A DNA stretch of 64,000 bases from Alopecurus myosuroides (lineage: Eukaryota > Streptophyta > Magnoliopsida > Poales > Poaceae): contig CM054060.1 in NCBI GenBank assembly GCA_028641055.1, positions 207,476,445 to 207,540,444 on the forward strand, in the 5' to 3' direction. Positions 36,190-46,166 of this stretch are shown piece by piece. The number at the start of each line of letters is the position of its first letter. Positions within the stretch are counted from its first letter, which is position 1. The notes beneath the pieces were generated by a model. That model was given only the letters and a program-made list of their open reading frames with translations. It searched no databases and was not told where the DNA came from. The position numbers and the translations under genes are program-made.

Positions 36190-37824
36190 TCATTGACTAG
36201 AGTTAGGACCCGAGGAGGGTCCCTTCATGTTAGCAACTAGGGTCTTTGAAACCCAAATGTCATAGTCAATGTAACCCTCAACAGGACCAACATATTTAGC
36301 TTGCACAACACCATAATAATCAACATATAAGAAATGGTGTGGATTGTTAGTTCCCGCGGAAATGCTACGAGTAGTGTTGTCCCTCATGACACCACTACTT
36401 GAAGCAACATTGCTAGCTTGTGCGGTTGTGCTACGAGTAGTGTTGTCCCTAATGACAGCACCACCCAAAGCACCATTGTTGGCCTTCTTTTTGCTCTTCT
36501 TCTTCTTCTTCTTCTTGGAAACATAGCCAAGAACTTTCTTGCCCACTTGTTGCCTTGGAACACTCATTTGTAGTCTAGCAACAAACACATGAGGGATAGG
36601 GGCAACAACTTGTGGGGTAGAGACCACAACCTTCTCAAGTTGTGGGTCTTTGCCCTTGAGCCTTGCTAGCTCTTCCTTCAAACTAGCATTTTCCTCAATA
36701 ATATTTGCATGATCACAAGAAGAATTAGAGGGGCTAGGGTTGTTAGGTTGATTAAGTTGAGTTTTAAGTTGTTCATGCAACTCTTTGAGGGAAGAATGTT
36801 GACCCTCCAAAGCCTTGTGAGCCTTGGTTAGTTTTTCAAACTCCTCGGTTAGTTTACCGTGACCAACACCAAACTCAACCTTATCCTTTTTAGCATTTTT
36901 ATATTTAGCAATTGCAAGGTCACGTTCCTTAGTGATATTAGAAACAAGTTCATTATGTGACTCTTCAATAGTTTCTAGTTCCTCCTCAAGAGAAACTCTA
37001 CCATCATGCTCTTCATCAAGAGTCATAGAGAGAGATGCTATCTCATCCGCATCCCTTCTTTTGATCTCACCTTTCTTCTCAAGACCTTCATGGGCCTCTG
37101 CCAATTGGCTCATTAGAATTTCATCTTCTACCCTAAGACTATCATGATTTTCAAGTTCACTTGGGGTCTTAGAGTTGGGAGAAGGTGATACCTCCGAGGC
37201 CTTAGCCATGAAGCACTTGGCATTTGGGTGAGGATGATTCTCATTGGGGGATTCAAAGAGAGATGAAGATGATGGAGTAGAAGCAATAGCAAGAGCGGCC
37301 ACTTCACTTGTTGTTTCTTCTTCTTCATCACTTCCGAAATCATATTCCCCTTTAGTCAATAGCACAAACTTTGTGGGAAACTTCTTGTTGAATGGTTTCT
37401 TCTTGAAGTGAGGTTTATTGTAGTCAACCTTGGACTTGTCCTTGCAAATGAGCTTGCCACCATGGAGTTCTCTATATTCATAGGGACACTCCGCAATGAA
37501 ATGGTGCTTATCTTGACAATTGAAGCAAGACCTCACACGTTGAGTCCCATCATTGCCATAGTGAGACTTGGTCTTCACCTCAACATAAGCCTTGGCCTTG
37601 GGAGGACTCCTCCAAAACTTTTGCACGGTGAGAGCAATGATATCCTTGAGCATGGGATCATATTCTTGATCCTTCAATGGAGCCAGCTCCTCATGGCCCT
37701 CTTTTTCATACTGAACCTCTCTTGACACAACATTGGCCTTCAAAGCAACCGATGCCCCTTTGTGCATTCCTATGGCCCTAGCACGATTGTAAGAGCATTC
37801 TTGGTTTGCACTTGATAGGAGCAC
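36190..37824 (-). pseudogene. Copia gag, zinc knuckle and coiled-coil half
   Basis: A 544-codon frame. Near its start it has a zinc knuckle of unusual form, CFNCQDKHHFIAECP. It continues with a lysine-rich region, a long heptad-rich Glu/Lys stretch (about residues 215-395; EIASLSMTLDEEHDGRVSLEEE) typical of a coiled coil, a poly-Lys run, and the tail PVEGYIDYDIWVSKTLVANMKGP. The long coiled coil is characteristic of SIRE/Maximus gag. It is separated from the N-terminal gag by two stops and a frameshift (37800-37860). Confidence 0.85.
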
Positions 37825-37838
37825 ATCTCTTACATAAC

Positions 37839-38720
37839 TTAGGTTGAGGTCAAAGAAGCAAAGTCATGTCTTCCTTGAATGCTCTTGAAGTACGCAGGCT
37901 CAAATGGCATGAGAGCAATCATGTACTTCCTTTTGATCCAAGCATCATCAACGTACTTGGCACCAACATTGGAGAATGCGGTGGAAAGAGTCTTGAGCCT
38001 TCGGTACATGTCTTCATGGCTCTCTCCATCATGCATATAGAACCCTTCGGCCTGATTGCTGAAGGCATCATACCTATTCCTTTGCATGCTTTCATTGCCC
38101 ACAAACATGACGACAAAAGGGTCCCATGTTTCCTTGGCGGTGGAATATTGTTGAAGATGTTGCATGTGGGTAGGACCCACGACTTGTTGGAGAATTGACA
38201 AGGCTGTGTAGTTGAGTTGACAATCTACGGCTTCTCTTCTTGTCAAGTTCTTGGGGTCATGAGGCTTGTATCCATCACGAGTGACCCTCCAAATCTCTAT
38301 ACAAGAAGAATTCAAGTGAGTTTCCATGCAATATTGCCATTCACGAAAACAAAAAGAATCAATTTTAGGTGGATCTCCCCTAGGAATTATATGAGGATGT
38401 GGGACGGGAGGATCGGGAGAATAACGTCCTTTGATGGAGTGATATTCTTCATCTCCTTCCGTACCCTTATCGGTGGAGTTGTTAGCGGAAGCATTTTTAG
38501 ATGGATCACCATCATCCCCTTTCGCGGCGCCATCCGGAACTTTGTCCAGAGGAGGTGAAGTAGAGACTTCCTGTTCCTTGGCTTTCATGAGTTGCAACAC
38601 GAGTTGTTGCAATTCATTGATTTTGTTCTCCATGGATGAGGTCAATGAATTTTCCAAATCATTGAGATCATCAATAAAGACTTGCACCGCGGAATCGGCG
38701 GTCTCCGTTTCATCTCCCAT
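37839..38720 (-). pseudogene. Copia gag, N-terminal half
   Basis: The start ATG is at 38720, about 40 bases after the primer site. An acidic, heptad-like N-terminus is followed by the UBN2-type gag domain with PPKIDSFCFREWQYCMETHL, AKETWDPFVVMFVGNESM, EGFYMHDGESHEDMYRRLKTL and WIKRKYMIALMPFEPAYF. The frame terminates at a TAA just after FASLTST, so the protein is cut before its zinc knuckle. Confidence 0.88.
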
Positions 38721-38760
38721 ACTTAAATCTTAGGTGGTTAAGCCCGATAAAAGAGCCGAG

Positions 38761-38772
38761 GCTCTGATACCA
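38761..38772 (-). other. Primer-binding site of the Copia element (initiator tRNA-Met)
   Basis: The minus strand reads TGGTATCAGAGC two bases after the LTR end ACTTTCA. Confidence 0.92.
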
Positions 38773-38774
38773 AT

Positions 38775-40010
38775 TGAAAGTAATGTATGGGCACCTAGAG
38801 GGGGGGGTAAATAGGTGCTACGACCAATTTTAATTTTCTACAAGCTTAGGCTTGGCATAAAGGTAAATTCTCTAGATAATGCAACTATGGTGAATTTACC
38901 TATATGACAAGGATAAAAACAAACACAATGCAAGTACAAGAAAAGGAGGAAGGGAACGAGGTAACCGATATGAAGCACGCAGAGACACGATGTAATCCTG
39001 AGTTCCTCCTTGTTAAGGGAGTACGTCTCGTTGGAGGGGTGTGAGCTCGCCACGAAGGCATACTCAACGCCACAAAGTCCTCACCCTATTCTCTGATGAA
39101 CCCCACCACAAAGTCCTAGTCCACCTTCCACTATTGACCCCCTTTGAGGCGGGAATCGAATCCTTTACAAACAACTTGGGGCACACACCCACAACCAAAT
39201 TGGGGGCTCCCAACAATCTCGAATCACCAAGAGTAGCAAGATGCCTAGGTTCTCCACAAGAGGAAACCCTAGGATATATCCCTCAAGCTAATGAGGGGGA
39301 ATGAAGAACGGCTCGGTGAAGATGTAGATCGGGGCCTTCTCCTTCAATCCTCCAACGATCAACAAGTTTGGTGGGAGGGATTGGGAGTTATGGCAGATTT
39401 GGTGAGCTCTTCAATGCTATTGAATGCTAGAGGAAAGAACTAGAGCTCAAGGAGGAAGAGGAGGGGTATTTATATCCCCTCCTCAAATCTAGCCGTTTGG
39501 CTGAAAAAATGGTACCGGAATATCCGGTCGGGATATTCTTCAGATCTGCTCCGAAATCGTTGATCTCAACCGGATATTCCGATTTCCTCGGAATAATCCG
39601 GTATGAATAATCCGGTTGGCTTCTGGCTTACGCATGCACCTGAACCGGATATTCCAGTTGCTCCGGAATAATACGGTTCCCTTCTGTGAGTTCCAACTTC
39701 AGTCCTTAGCCGATTTTGAGCAGAAACTTCCTCAACCAGAATATCCGGTATGATATGACGAATCCGGTACCAATATTCCGGCTCTTCTCTGTCCCGAACT
39801 GGACAGAAAACATCCTAACCGGAATATCCGGTTTCCATGAATAATCCGGTTTCTCACTGTCCCAAATCTCTTAGCCCAATTTTCACCGATCTTATTGGTG
39901 ATCGATGACGATGTTACAGATAACACCTGCACACTAAAAATCTTGATAAATAATGTACTTAGTATTATTAACTAACACACAAAACACCGGGAAAACGAAA
40001 TGCACTTTCA
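38775..40010 (-). repeat. Copia 5' LTR (1236 bp)
   Basis: It is the direct repeat of 28137-29427 with the same termini. About 55 bp are missing relative to the other LTR in the palindrome-rich part near 39520 and 39670. It contains six GGATATTC/GAATATCC motifs (39510-39840). Confidence 0.9.
39467..39474 (-). promoter_or_regulatory. TATA box in Copia 5' LTR
   Basis: TATAAATA on the minus strand is flanked by complementary G-rich and C-rich arms, as in the other LTR. It would position transcription start in the 5' LTR. Confidence 0.6.
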
Positions 40011-40432
40011 GACATCCCCTCGCTCTTATCTGCGTGGCAGAGGCTAGCGGGAGGTGGCACGGTGCGACATCCACGAGCTTCTCGTCTACTGGCGGGAGGA
40101 AGAAGAAACAAAAGACATTTTCCAGGAAAACAATCCCTGCTCCATTTAGAACAGCAGGTTCTTAAACAATTTGAGGGCTTTTCAGCAATTAGTAAAAATA
40201 GGAAAAAATTATATTTGAGTTACTCATAAAATTAGCATCCTCAACATATTCTTGTTTGAAAATTTAGGAACTATTTTGAACCACAATTTGAACTGGTATC
40301 TGTAAGTGATTTTAATAAATTCCATTATTATTTAAATGCAATTATTTTAAATGTAAATATGGGTTCAAAATGCATGCATGACATGACATGATCACAACCA
40401 AAGCACTTCATTACAAAAAGGTGGATGTTGCA
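40011..40432 (-). repeat. Chromovirus 3' LTR, right segment
   Basis: This is the LTR portion adjacent to the interior. On the minus strand it begins TGCAACATCCACC at 40432, directly after a purine-rich CTTGTAAGGGTGTTGACT. It continues leftward across the Copia insertion into 27512-28136. The other LTR of this element is not in the window. Confidence 0.6.
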
Positions 40433-40468
40433 AGTCAACACCCTTACAAGAATCTTGTCCCGAGATTC

Positions 40469-40652
40469 CTAAGTTTTAGAAAAGAAAGACGTGTACTCAA
40501 ATCGTAAACGATTTTCTTGTTCCCAGGTTGTTTCAGCTTTAGAATGATGAGACCACTGAACTTTGAGGCACTTGATGTTTCGGCATCGAATCTTTCGTTC
40601 AGCTGCCTCAAGGATACGGGCAGGACATTCTCGGTAGGTCAGATCGTCCTCA
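40469..40652 (-). pseudogene. Chromovirus integrase C-terminus / chromodomain remnant
   Basis: The minus strand reads EDDLTYRECPARILEAAERK, CLKVQWSHHSKAETTWEQE and a stop after SFFSKT. This is the same conserved end as in Gypsy-B (KVQWSHHSDKEATWETE), so it is the last 60 codons of a related Gypsy pol. It is cut at 40653 by a CACTA terminus. It is too short for the track's minimum but unambiguous. Confidence 0.85.
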
Positions 40653-40890
40653 CACTACTAGGAAAAATTTAATGTGTGGCGCACCAAAAATGCATACCCG
40701 TGGCGTACCATGGTGCGCCACCGCTGTCACGCCGCGCCTATCAAAGATAGCCGTGGCGCACCACATTTTGGTGCTTCACGGCTATCTCATTTACCCGTGG
40801 CGCACCATCTGTTTGGTGCGCCACAACTATCTTTTGTTACCCGTGGTGCACCATGTGTTTGGTGCGTCACGACTATCAATTTTGAAATTT
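40653..40890. mobile_element. CACTA-1 left terminus with subterminal hairpins
   Basis: CACTACTAGGAAAA begins at 40653, the canonical CACTA terminal motif, inserted into the chromovirus integrase. Following it are at least six copies of a GTGGCGCACCA word in direct and inverted orientation separated by short spacers, forming hairpins. Such arrays are transposase-binding regions in CACTA elements. No matching right terminus (CCTAGTAGTG) is seen in the window. Confidence 0.75.
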
Positions 40891-40959
40891 CAAAAAAAAG
40901 GCGGGACAGATCAAGATTTGTATCTGGCCGCCCAAAAATTTCAAATTTCAAGTTTCAAG

Positions 40960-41240
40960 GTGTGGTGGTGGCCGTGGAGAGTAGGTGGTCGCCGGAGAAG
41001 TGGTGGTGCCATGGAGAGGAGGTGGGCCGGAGTAGTGGTGTTGGCCGGAGAGGAGGTGGTCGCCGGAGATGAGGTGGCCGCCGGAGTGGAGGTTGTCGCC
41101 AGAGATGAGGTGGCCGCCGGAGTGGAGGTGGTCGCCAGAGATGAGGTGGCCGCTGGAGTGGAGGTCGTTGTGGGAGTGGAGGTTGTCGCTGGAGTGGACA
41201 CGAGGAGGTTGTCGCCGGAGACGTGAGGTGGTGGTTGTCG
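40960..41240. repeat. GGTGGCCGCCGGAG-type tandem repeat, about 36-bp unit
   Basis: GC-rich repeats with the words GATGAGGTGGCCGCC and GGAGTGGAGGT recur about every 36 bp. The array stays open in several frames (a 184-codon plus frame reads VEVVARDEVAAG repeatedly). It lies inside CACTA-1. No known domain was recognised, so I treat it as a repeat rather than a gene. Confidence 0.6.
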
Positions 41241-41253
41241 GAGGAGGAAGGGA

Positions 41254-41541
41254 GATGTATGCATACCATTACGATGGAGAAGTTATGGTGTATGAAAGAC
41301 CACAATACAAAGGGAAGTACAAGGAAATCGTTGACAACGATGTGAAATCTAGAAATTTATTTTCTGTTAATCGCTAATATTTCTATTCTATATTATTCAC
41401 TACTGAAGTCTTCTGTCTACTTTGCAGCCCAACATAGATGATTGGAGAGCAGAATACTTGTATGCCACGTTATTCAGCAACCACAACAAAGTTCAACTTC
41501 CAAAGGAATTTCTTGATTTGTGTCCACCAATACCACCCTGT
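41254..41541 (+). other. Possible captured exon pair, unknown family
   Basis: A plus frame reads MYAYHYDGEVMVYERPQYKG up to a plausible GT donor near 41365. After a T-rich stretch ending TTTGCAG (41428) a second open piece reads NIDDWRAEYLYATLFSNHN and ends at a GTAAGT donor near 41541. The spacing, donor and acceptor look like real splice signals, but I do not recognise the protein. It lies in CACTA-1 territory, which often carries host gene pieces. Confidence 0.35.
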
Positions 41542-41639
41542 AAGTTAGTTGAAAGCTAGGTTTATTTTATTCATATCCGTCACAGTAATAAACATAACTA
41601 ACAAGTTTTAGAATAATATTTTCAGGAAGCACGACCCAC

Positions 41640-42850
41640 GGAAGAAAAACTAGGTCAGCGTGTACATACATCAAGGACTAACAACGTCCAGAAAAGTTAC
41701 CCGATACTACATGTACAAACTACCTCTTAATGGAAGTGCGCAAACGTTTATGTCGACATGTACACCAATGACCACGAGGGTAGTAGATGTATACAAACTG
41801 GGCTACTAGATGTACGCACAATGCACAATCTACTGGGATGAATACATTAAGTGACACTGCATATTGACGATATATGTTATAGGAACTTGACACACGTTTT
41901 CCTCCACGTGTACAGCCACAAAGCAAGTAGATGTGTATCAACTATGTTCCTGGATGTACACACCTAGCGTTGAACCACGTACAATCGACAAATTACCAAA
42001 AAGTCGCAAGCGCTGCTGCTGGAAAGTACACACTACACGATACTTCTTGAACAAATTACGGCCCCCTTTGATTCAAAGGAATAGCACAGAAATTTACTAG
42101 GATTGGATCCTGTAGGAAAATTTCCTATAAAATTTGTTTGATTCATAGGATACATAGGAAAATTTCCCATAGGAAATTTGTAGTACAAATCCCATAGAAA
42201 ATAACGTGAGGTCCAACCTCATGAAAAATTTCATTCACCACAATCAAAGAAAATGCTCTCTCCATAGGATTCACTTAGACATGGCATCCCAATCCTACAA
42301 CAAACCTATTCATATACATTTCCTATCCTATGAATCAAATGAGCCCTACATGTTAGTGGATTTTTTCACACGTTTTTCTCCAGGTGTACAACCACAAAGC
42401 TAGTAGATGTGTATCCACTGTGCTACTGGGTGTACACACCAAGCATTATACAACGTACGCTAAGTCAAGTTACGCAAAGGACATCAGAGTTGTTTCTGGA
42501 ATGTACATGTTAACTCATACTGCTTGTACATTCTATATGTTAAAGGAAATTTACACGCGTTTTTCTCAGCGGGTACAACAACGAAGCTAGTGGATGTGTA
42601 TCGACTATGCTAATGGATGTACAGATAGAACGTTAAAACCATGTACATGCGACAAGATACCCAAAGGACACCAGCGGTGCTGCTGGAATTTACATGTTAG
42701 CCGATACCGCATGTACAGCATATCTGTTAATGGAAGTTTACCCATATTTTTTGTCCATACGTACAACACACGACACCGAGTATAGAAGTTGTATATCTTA
42801 TCTGTTTCCCGATGTACACATGAAACTTTACGACGAAAAAATACTTAATA
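41640..42850. repeat. TGTAC-rich degenerate tandem array 1 (about 187-bp period)
   Basis: Landmarks CGTTTTTCTC...GTACAAC...AGCTAGT(A/G)GATGTGTAT...GATGTACA...GCTGCTGGAA recur at 41895, 42371 and 42558. The spacing is 187 bp once the MITE is removed; a more diverged unit starts near 41745. The word GTACA/TGTAC occurs far above chance. Related arrays are at 45130-45830 and 48120-49110. Confidence 0.65.
42060..42346. mobile_element. Tourist-like MITE (287 bp)
   Basis: Terminal inverted repeats (left GGCCCCCTTTGATTCAAAGG, right end reading GGGCTCATTTGATTCATAGG on the minus strand) enclose AT-rich DNA with internal complementarity (CATAGGAAAATTTCCCATAGG). It is flanked by TAC at 42057-42059 and 42347-42349. 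The termini are those of common grass PIF/Harbinger MITEs, whose usual target is TWA; the TAC duplication departs slightly. Confidence 0.75.
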
Positions 42851-43072
42851 CCGACAAAGAGACAACAACCATAATTCAACAAGAGGAGGAAGGTACTACA
42901 ATAAAAAGGTTCATGATAATTTAAAACTTACAAAGAGACCGTCACTCGAAACAAACAAAATGAAGAACTGTATATCAAACTACACTAGATACAAATAACA
43001 CTATCATATAGGTAGATACTTCATGGATACTTTTGGGTAAACCATCATATAACCAACCAAGAGTGCGAGTAT

Positions 43073-44845
43073 CTACTCAGGATCACTGTCGGAGCCAGCC
43101 TCAAGATCTTGAGTGAGTGTCGGCACGAACCAGTTAGGTGACTCAAGATACTGACCCCATCCAATCGCACCGTAAAACAAAGAAGATCCAATAGCAACGC
43201 CTCCGTTGACAGGTATACGACACCAATCAGGTAAAAGGGATGGAGCCCCGTTACATCGCTCGTGCAAAGCAAATATACAGTTAGCTCAGAACACAGGGAT
43301 GATCGCCCCAGCATTTTCACCAAGTTCATGTGGAGCATCACGGAAAAAGGGGTAGTTTAATCCAACAAAGGGAGAACCACCTTGAAGATCTTCCTCCCTC
43401 ACCCAGTCAGAACCATCTATAGGGTCAACAAGATGGAAATCTTTCGAGTAGACAAAACAAAGAATAGGTGGATAGCTGTGCAGCTCTCTATTTTCCATAT
43501 GAATTATTGGAGAACCTTCAACTTATGGATAGCCAATGATACGAACCCAAACGATGTTGCCACCAAAAACGCCACCAAGATCAGAAGAAAGGAACCAACG
43601 ACTTGCTGCAATATCAATGGCACCATGAGCGATTCCCTGCATTGCTTCAATGTCTTCTAACACGGGAGCACATATGACACGGCGTGCTGCACCACATCAT
43701 GTTATAGAGGAAAAAATTGATTACTGCCAACAAAGGAAAAAACACTAAAATAAATTAACAACACTGATAGAGTATTGATTTTGATACTAAAAACACTAAT
43801 CAAAGACGATTTAAATTCATCCCACGGAAAGTTAACGAATACTGACAACAAAACAATAAAATGAACGATCTATAAAAAAGAATCACAATTCTAAAAAGTG
43901 GGTAGAAACATAAAAATATGGATTCAATAGGAAGATCATTAGAAAAATAAAATGAAAATATATAGAGATGTATAAAATTTGGAAACTAACCCCATTCCAG
44001 AGGATCCCACACAAGAACATCCCCTTGGGGCTCGACGACAACGTATATTACTTGATTGTACATAATAGCATCGACATACGTTGACGGTGCGAGATAATTA
44101 TTCTGAAGAATCCTCCACTGAGGATCAAGACCACCCCGCATGATAGCAACAACTTTGTCAAACACTACTACAAGATCGTAGTGCCATACACCATTCACAA
44201 CGAAGGGCTCATTCGTTATCTGGATGTTCAGCAGTTTCAGACTATGCATCATGTTGAAACAATACCTGAACGGATCAGATGAATGAATACCAACATTACG
44301 GATAGTTGGAACTTCAATCTCCTCCCTGGTGTAGACGATGAACAGATACCAACGTTCGCCATCATGCACAAGTGCCAGCTATTCACCATAAGAACCAACC
44401 CAGTGCTTGTTTGCACGACCAAGAGATCTACAAGGAATTAATGCTCTTGACGCCGACGCATCCAATGGACTCAGAGAAGCATCAATGCCCTGACATATTT
44501 TACATGGAATTCGTAAGAGAGATGACAGATGATAAAATAGTCAGACCACAATAGATAGGAAGAAAAATAGATCAACAAAGTTCAAACTATGAATACCGGC
44601 GAATCACGACCATTAAAACACCCCTGGGGAGTCTCACAATGATGTAAAGAAGGCAAACCAAACGGAAGCCCAGAATGGTCTCTAATTGCTTGATGAACTT
44701 CTGGTACACCACGAGACATACGTATAACGGTGAAGACATCAGAACGATCGATGATGTCTCCCAAAGGACCAGAAGCAAGAACACCAGCCACAGAGGCCTG
44801 CGTGCTACTTCCAGCAATTTCCATTGGTGGATTCATGTTGTGCAA
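43073..44845 (-). pseudogene. DUF295-like paralogue A, three exons, disabled
   Basis: Exons are inferred at 44845-44597, 44489-43991 and 43686-43073 with GT-AG borders and compatible phases. The conceptual protein has an N-terminal segment DVFTVIRMSRGVPEVHQAIRD, then KHWVG, RWYLFIVYTREEIEVPTIRN, VVVFDKVVAIMRGGLDPQWR and GDVLVWDPLEWG. The last exon reads GGSPFVGLNYPF, ANCIFALHE and ESPNWFVPTLTQD. The late GGS-FVG...NC-F pattern and propeller-like repeats resemble plant DUF295 (KIB1-like beta-propeller) proteins; this is a tentative match from memory. In-frame stops occur at 44379-44381 (TAG where the paralogue has Trp), in the third exon after IIGYP, and after IIPVF (TGA where the paralogue has Arg). 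Tandem paralogue of 46167-47896. Confidence 0.65.
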
Positions 44846-44849
44846 GAAA

Positions 44850-45129
44850 AGAAATGACGAGCAATGCTATGAAAGGAATGATACGAAGAGTGAATGCATG
44901 GGAGTTAAAGCCTGCGAAAGTAGAGGAGTTACTAATAGTAGTGGAAATTCGTAGACCCCGCGTTCTGGATAACTGCCCGTGGAGTGAGAACGTGGACAGA
45001 TAAAAAAAACGGATATGAATGAAAAGAACAAAATGCGGTGGTACATGAGGAGTTAAGGCAGTCTTTTACAATTCCAGAAAATTTAAGATGTCTTTTATAA
45101 CTCCAAAAATTTGACTACTATGATTTGTA
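44850..45129. other. Upstream flank of paralogue A
   Basis: AT-rich DNA that would hold the promoter of the minus-strand paralogue A. I see no clear TATA box or conserved block, and no other gene. Confidence 0.3.
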
Positions 45130-45830
45130 CATCGTTTACCTCTTTTTAATTCAACAAATAAGCGTTGTATGACGGTTTTTCAAATTATTTCCTTCCAAAA
45201 ATCGACATATAAAGTTTGTAATACACGTATGGTACACAAGAACGTTGTATGACCTACAGACAACATATTACTCAATTTATAACTACACATCCACTGAGTG
45301 TACAAAAACACCGACACTGCATGTACACACTAGCTGTTACTACAAGTTTACATCCGTTTTCTTGGTACTATGCATATATCTAGTCTTCTACCGATGTACA
45401 ACAACAAATAGCAAATATAATTGACGTACACATAAAGTTATTTATGTCGTACAAGCCTCACGACCCCAAAAGTACACGTGAGTAGCTTCTGAAATGTACA
45501 AGCTAACTGAGGCTCTATGCACCCAGAAGATGTGGCTGCACGTTTTACAAATATCTTCTTTTCTATAAGCATACACAAAAGTGACTACTATACGACACAA
45601 AATTATACATCATACTATCAGAGTGCACGTGCGCTGCAGCTGAAATGTACCCCCTATAAGTTTTTGGAAGTTCACACACGATATTTCAAGATGCACACAA
45701 ACATGGCTACTAGATGTATAAACAACAACAAAGCACTATATGACGTGCGAACATCATGCAAGATAAAGTGCATGTTCGCTTGTACTAGAATGTACACATT
45801 AGCTAACACATTAACCTATTATTATTAGCA
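45130..45830. repeat. TGTAC-rich degenerate tandem array 2
   Basis: Repeated words such as AGAATGTACACATTAGCTAAC, GCAGCTGAAATGTAC, CTACTAGATGTAT and TGTATGACGT correspond to those in array 1 at similar spacing but greater divergence. It lies between the two DUF295-like paralogues. Confidence 0.55.
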
Positions 45831-46166
45831 GAATAACAGGAAAAAGAATAAGAGAAAACATTGGCTGATTTGATTTGCATAACATTAACATATTGGTCTG
45901 AATGAAACAACAAAGCAACATAGGTCCAACAACTTAATACAATGCTGCGGCATACAGCTTAGCCAAACAAATGCCACGGCATACACCTTAACCAAATGAA
46001 ACCAAACTAATGCTGCGACAAATAGCTTTCACGATACTAAAAGAACAAACAAACTGAAACCATATCAGACACGAAGGATGGGTCTTCTTAATTTCTTCAA
46101 TTAACAACCTGGCGCCTTCGTGATATCTATGCAAAATACTGGTAGGCACCAAGAGCTGCAAGAAGA

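Larger units (their letters stand above)
28137..40010 (-). mobile_element. Copia element of SIRE/Maximus type, decayed
   Basis: LTRs at 28137-29427 and 38775-40010 start TGAAAGT and end ACTTACA or ACTTTCA. On the minus strand the element has a primer site TGGTATCAGAGC (38761-38772) and a polypurine tract AAAAAAGGGGGAGAT next to the left LTR. In between it encodes gag with a long coiled coil, protease, integrase, RT, RNase H and a downstream extra frame. The integrase-before-RT order defines Copia; the long gag and 3' extra ORF suggest SIRE/Maximus. Many stops and frameshifts and visibly diverged LTRs indicate an old copy. Flanking pentamers are CACGT (28132-28136) and GACAT (40011-40015), only three of five matching. 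Confidence 0.9.

Noticed and set aside
28132..40015. CACGT / GACAT as the Copia target duplication
   Set aside because: Only three of five bases match; kept as a possible decayed duplication but not annotated as one.
40672..41226. 184-codon plus frame with VEVVARDEVAAG repeats
   Set aside because: It spans the CACTA hairpins and a 36-bp repeat, is low-complexity and is mirrored by equally long frames on the other strand.
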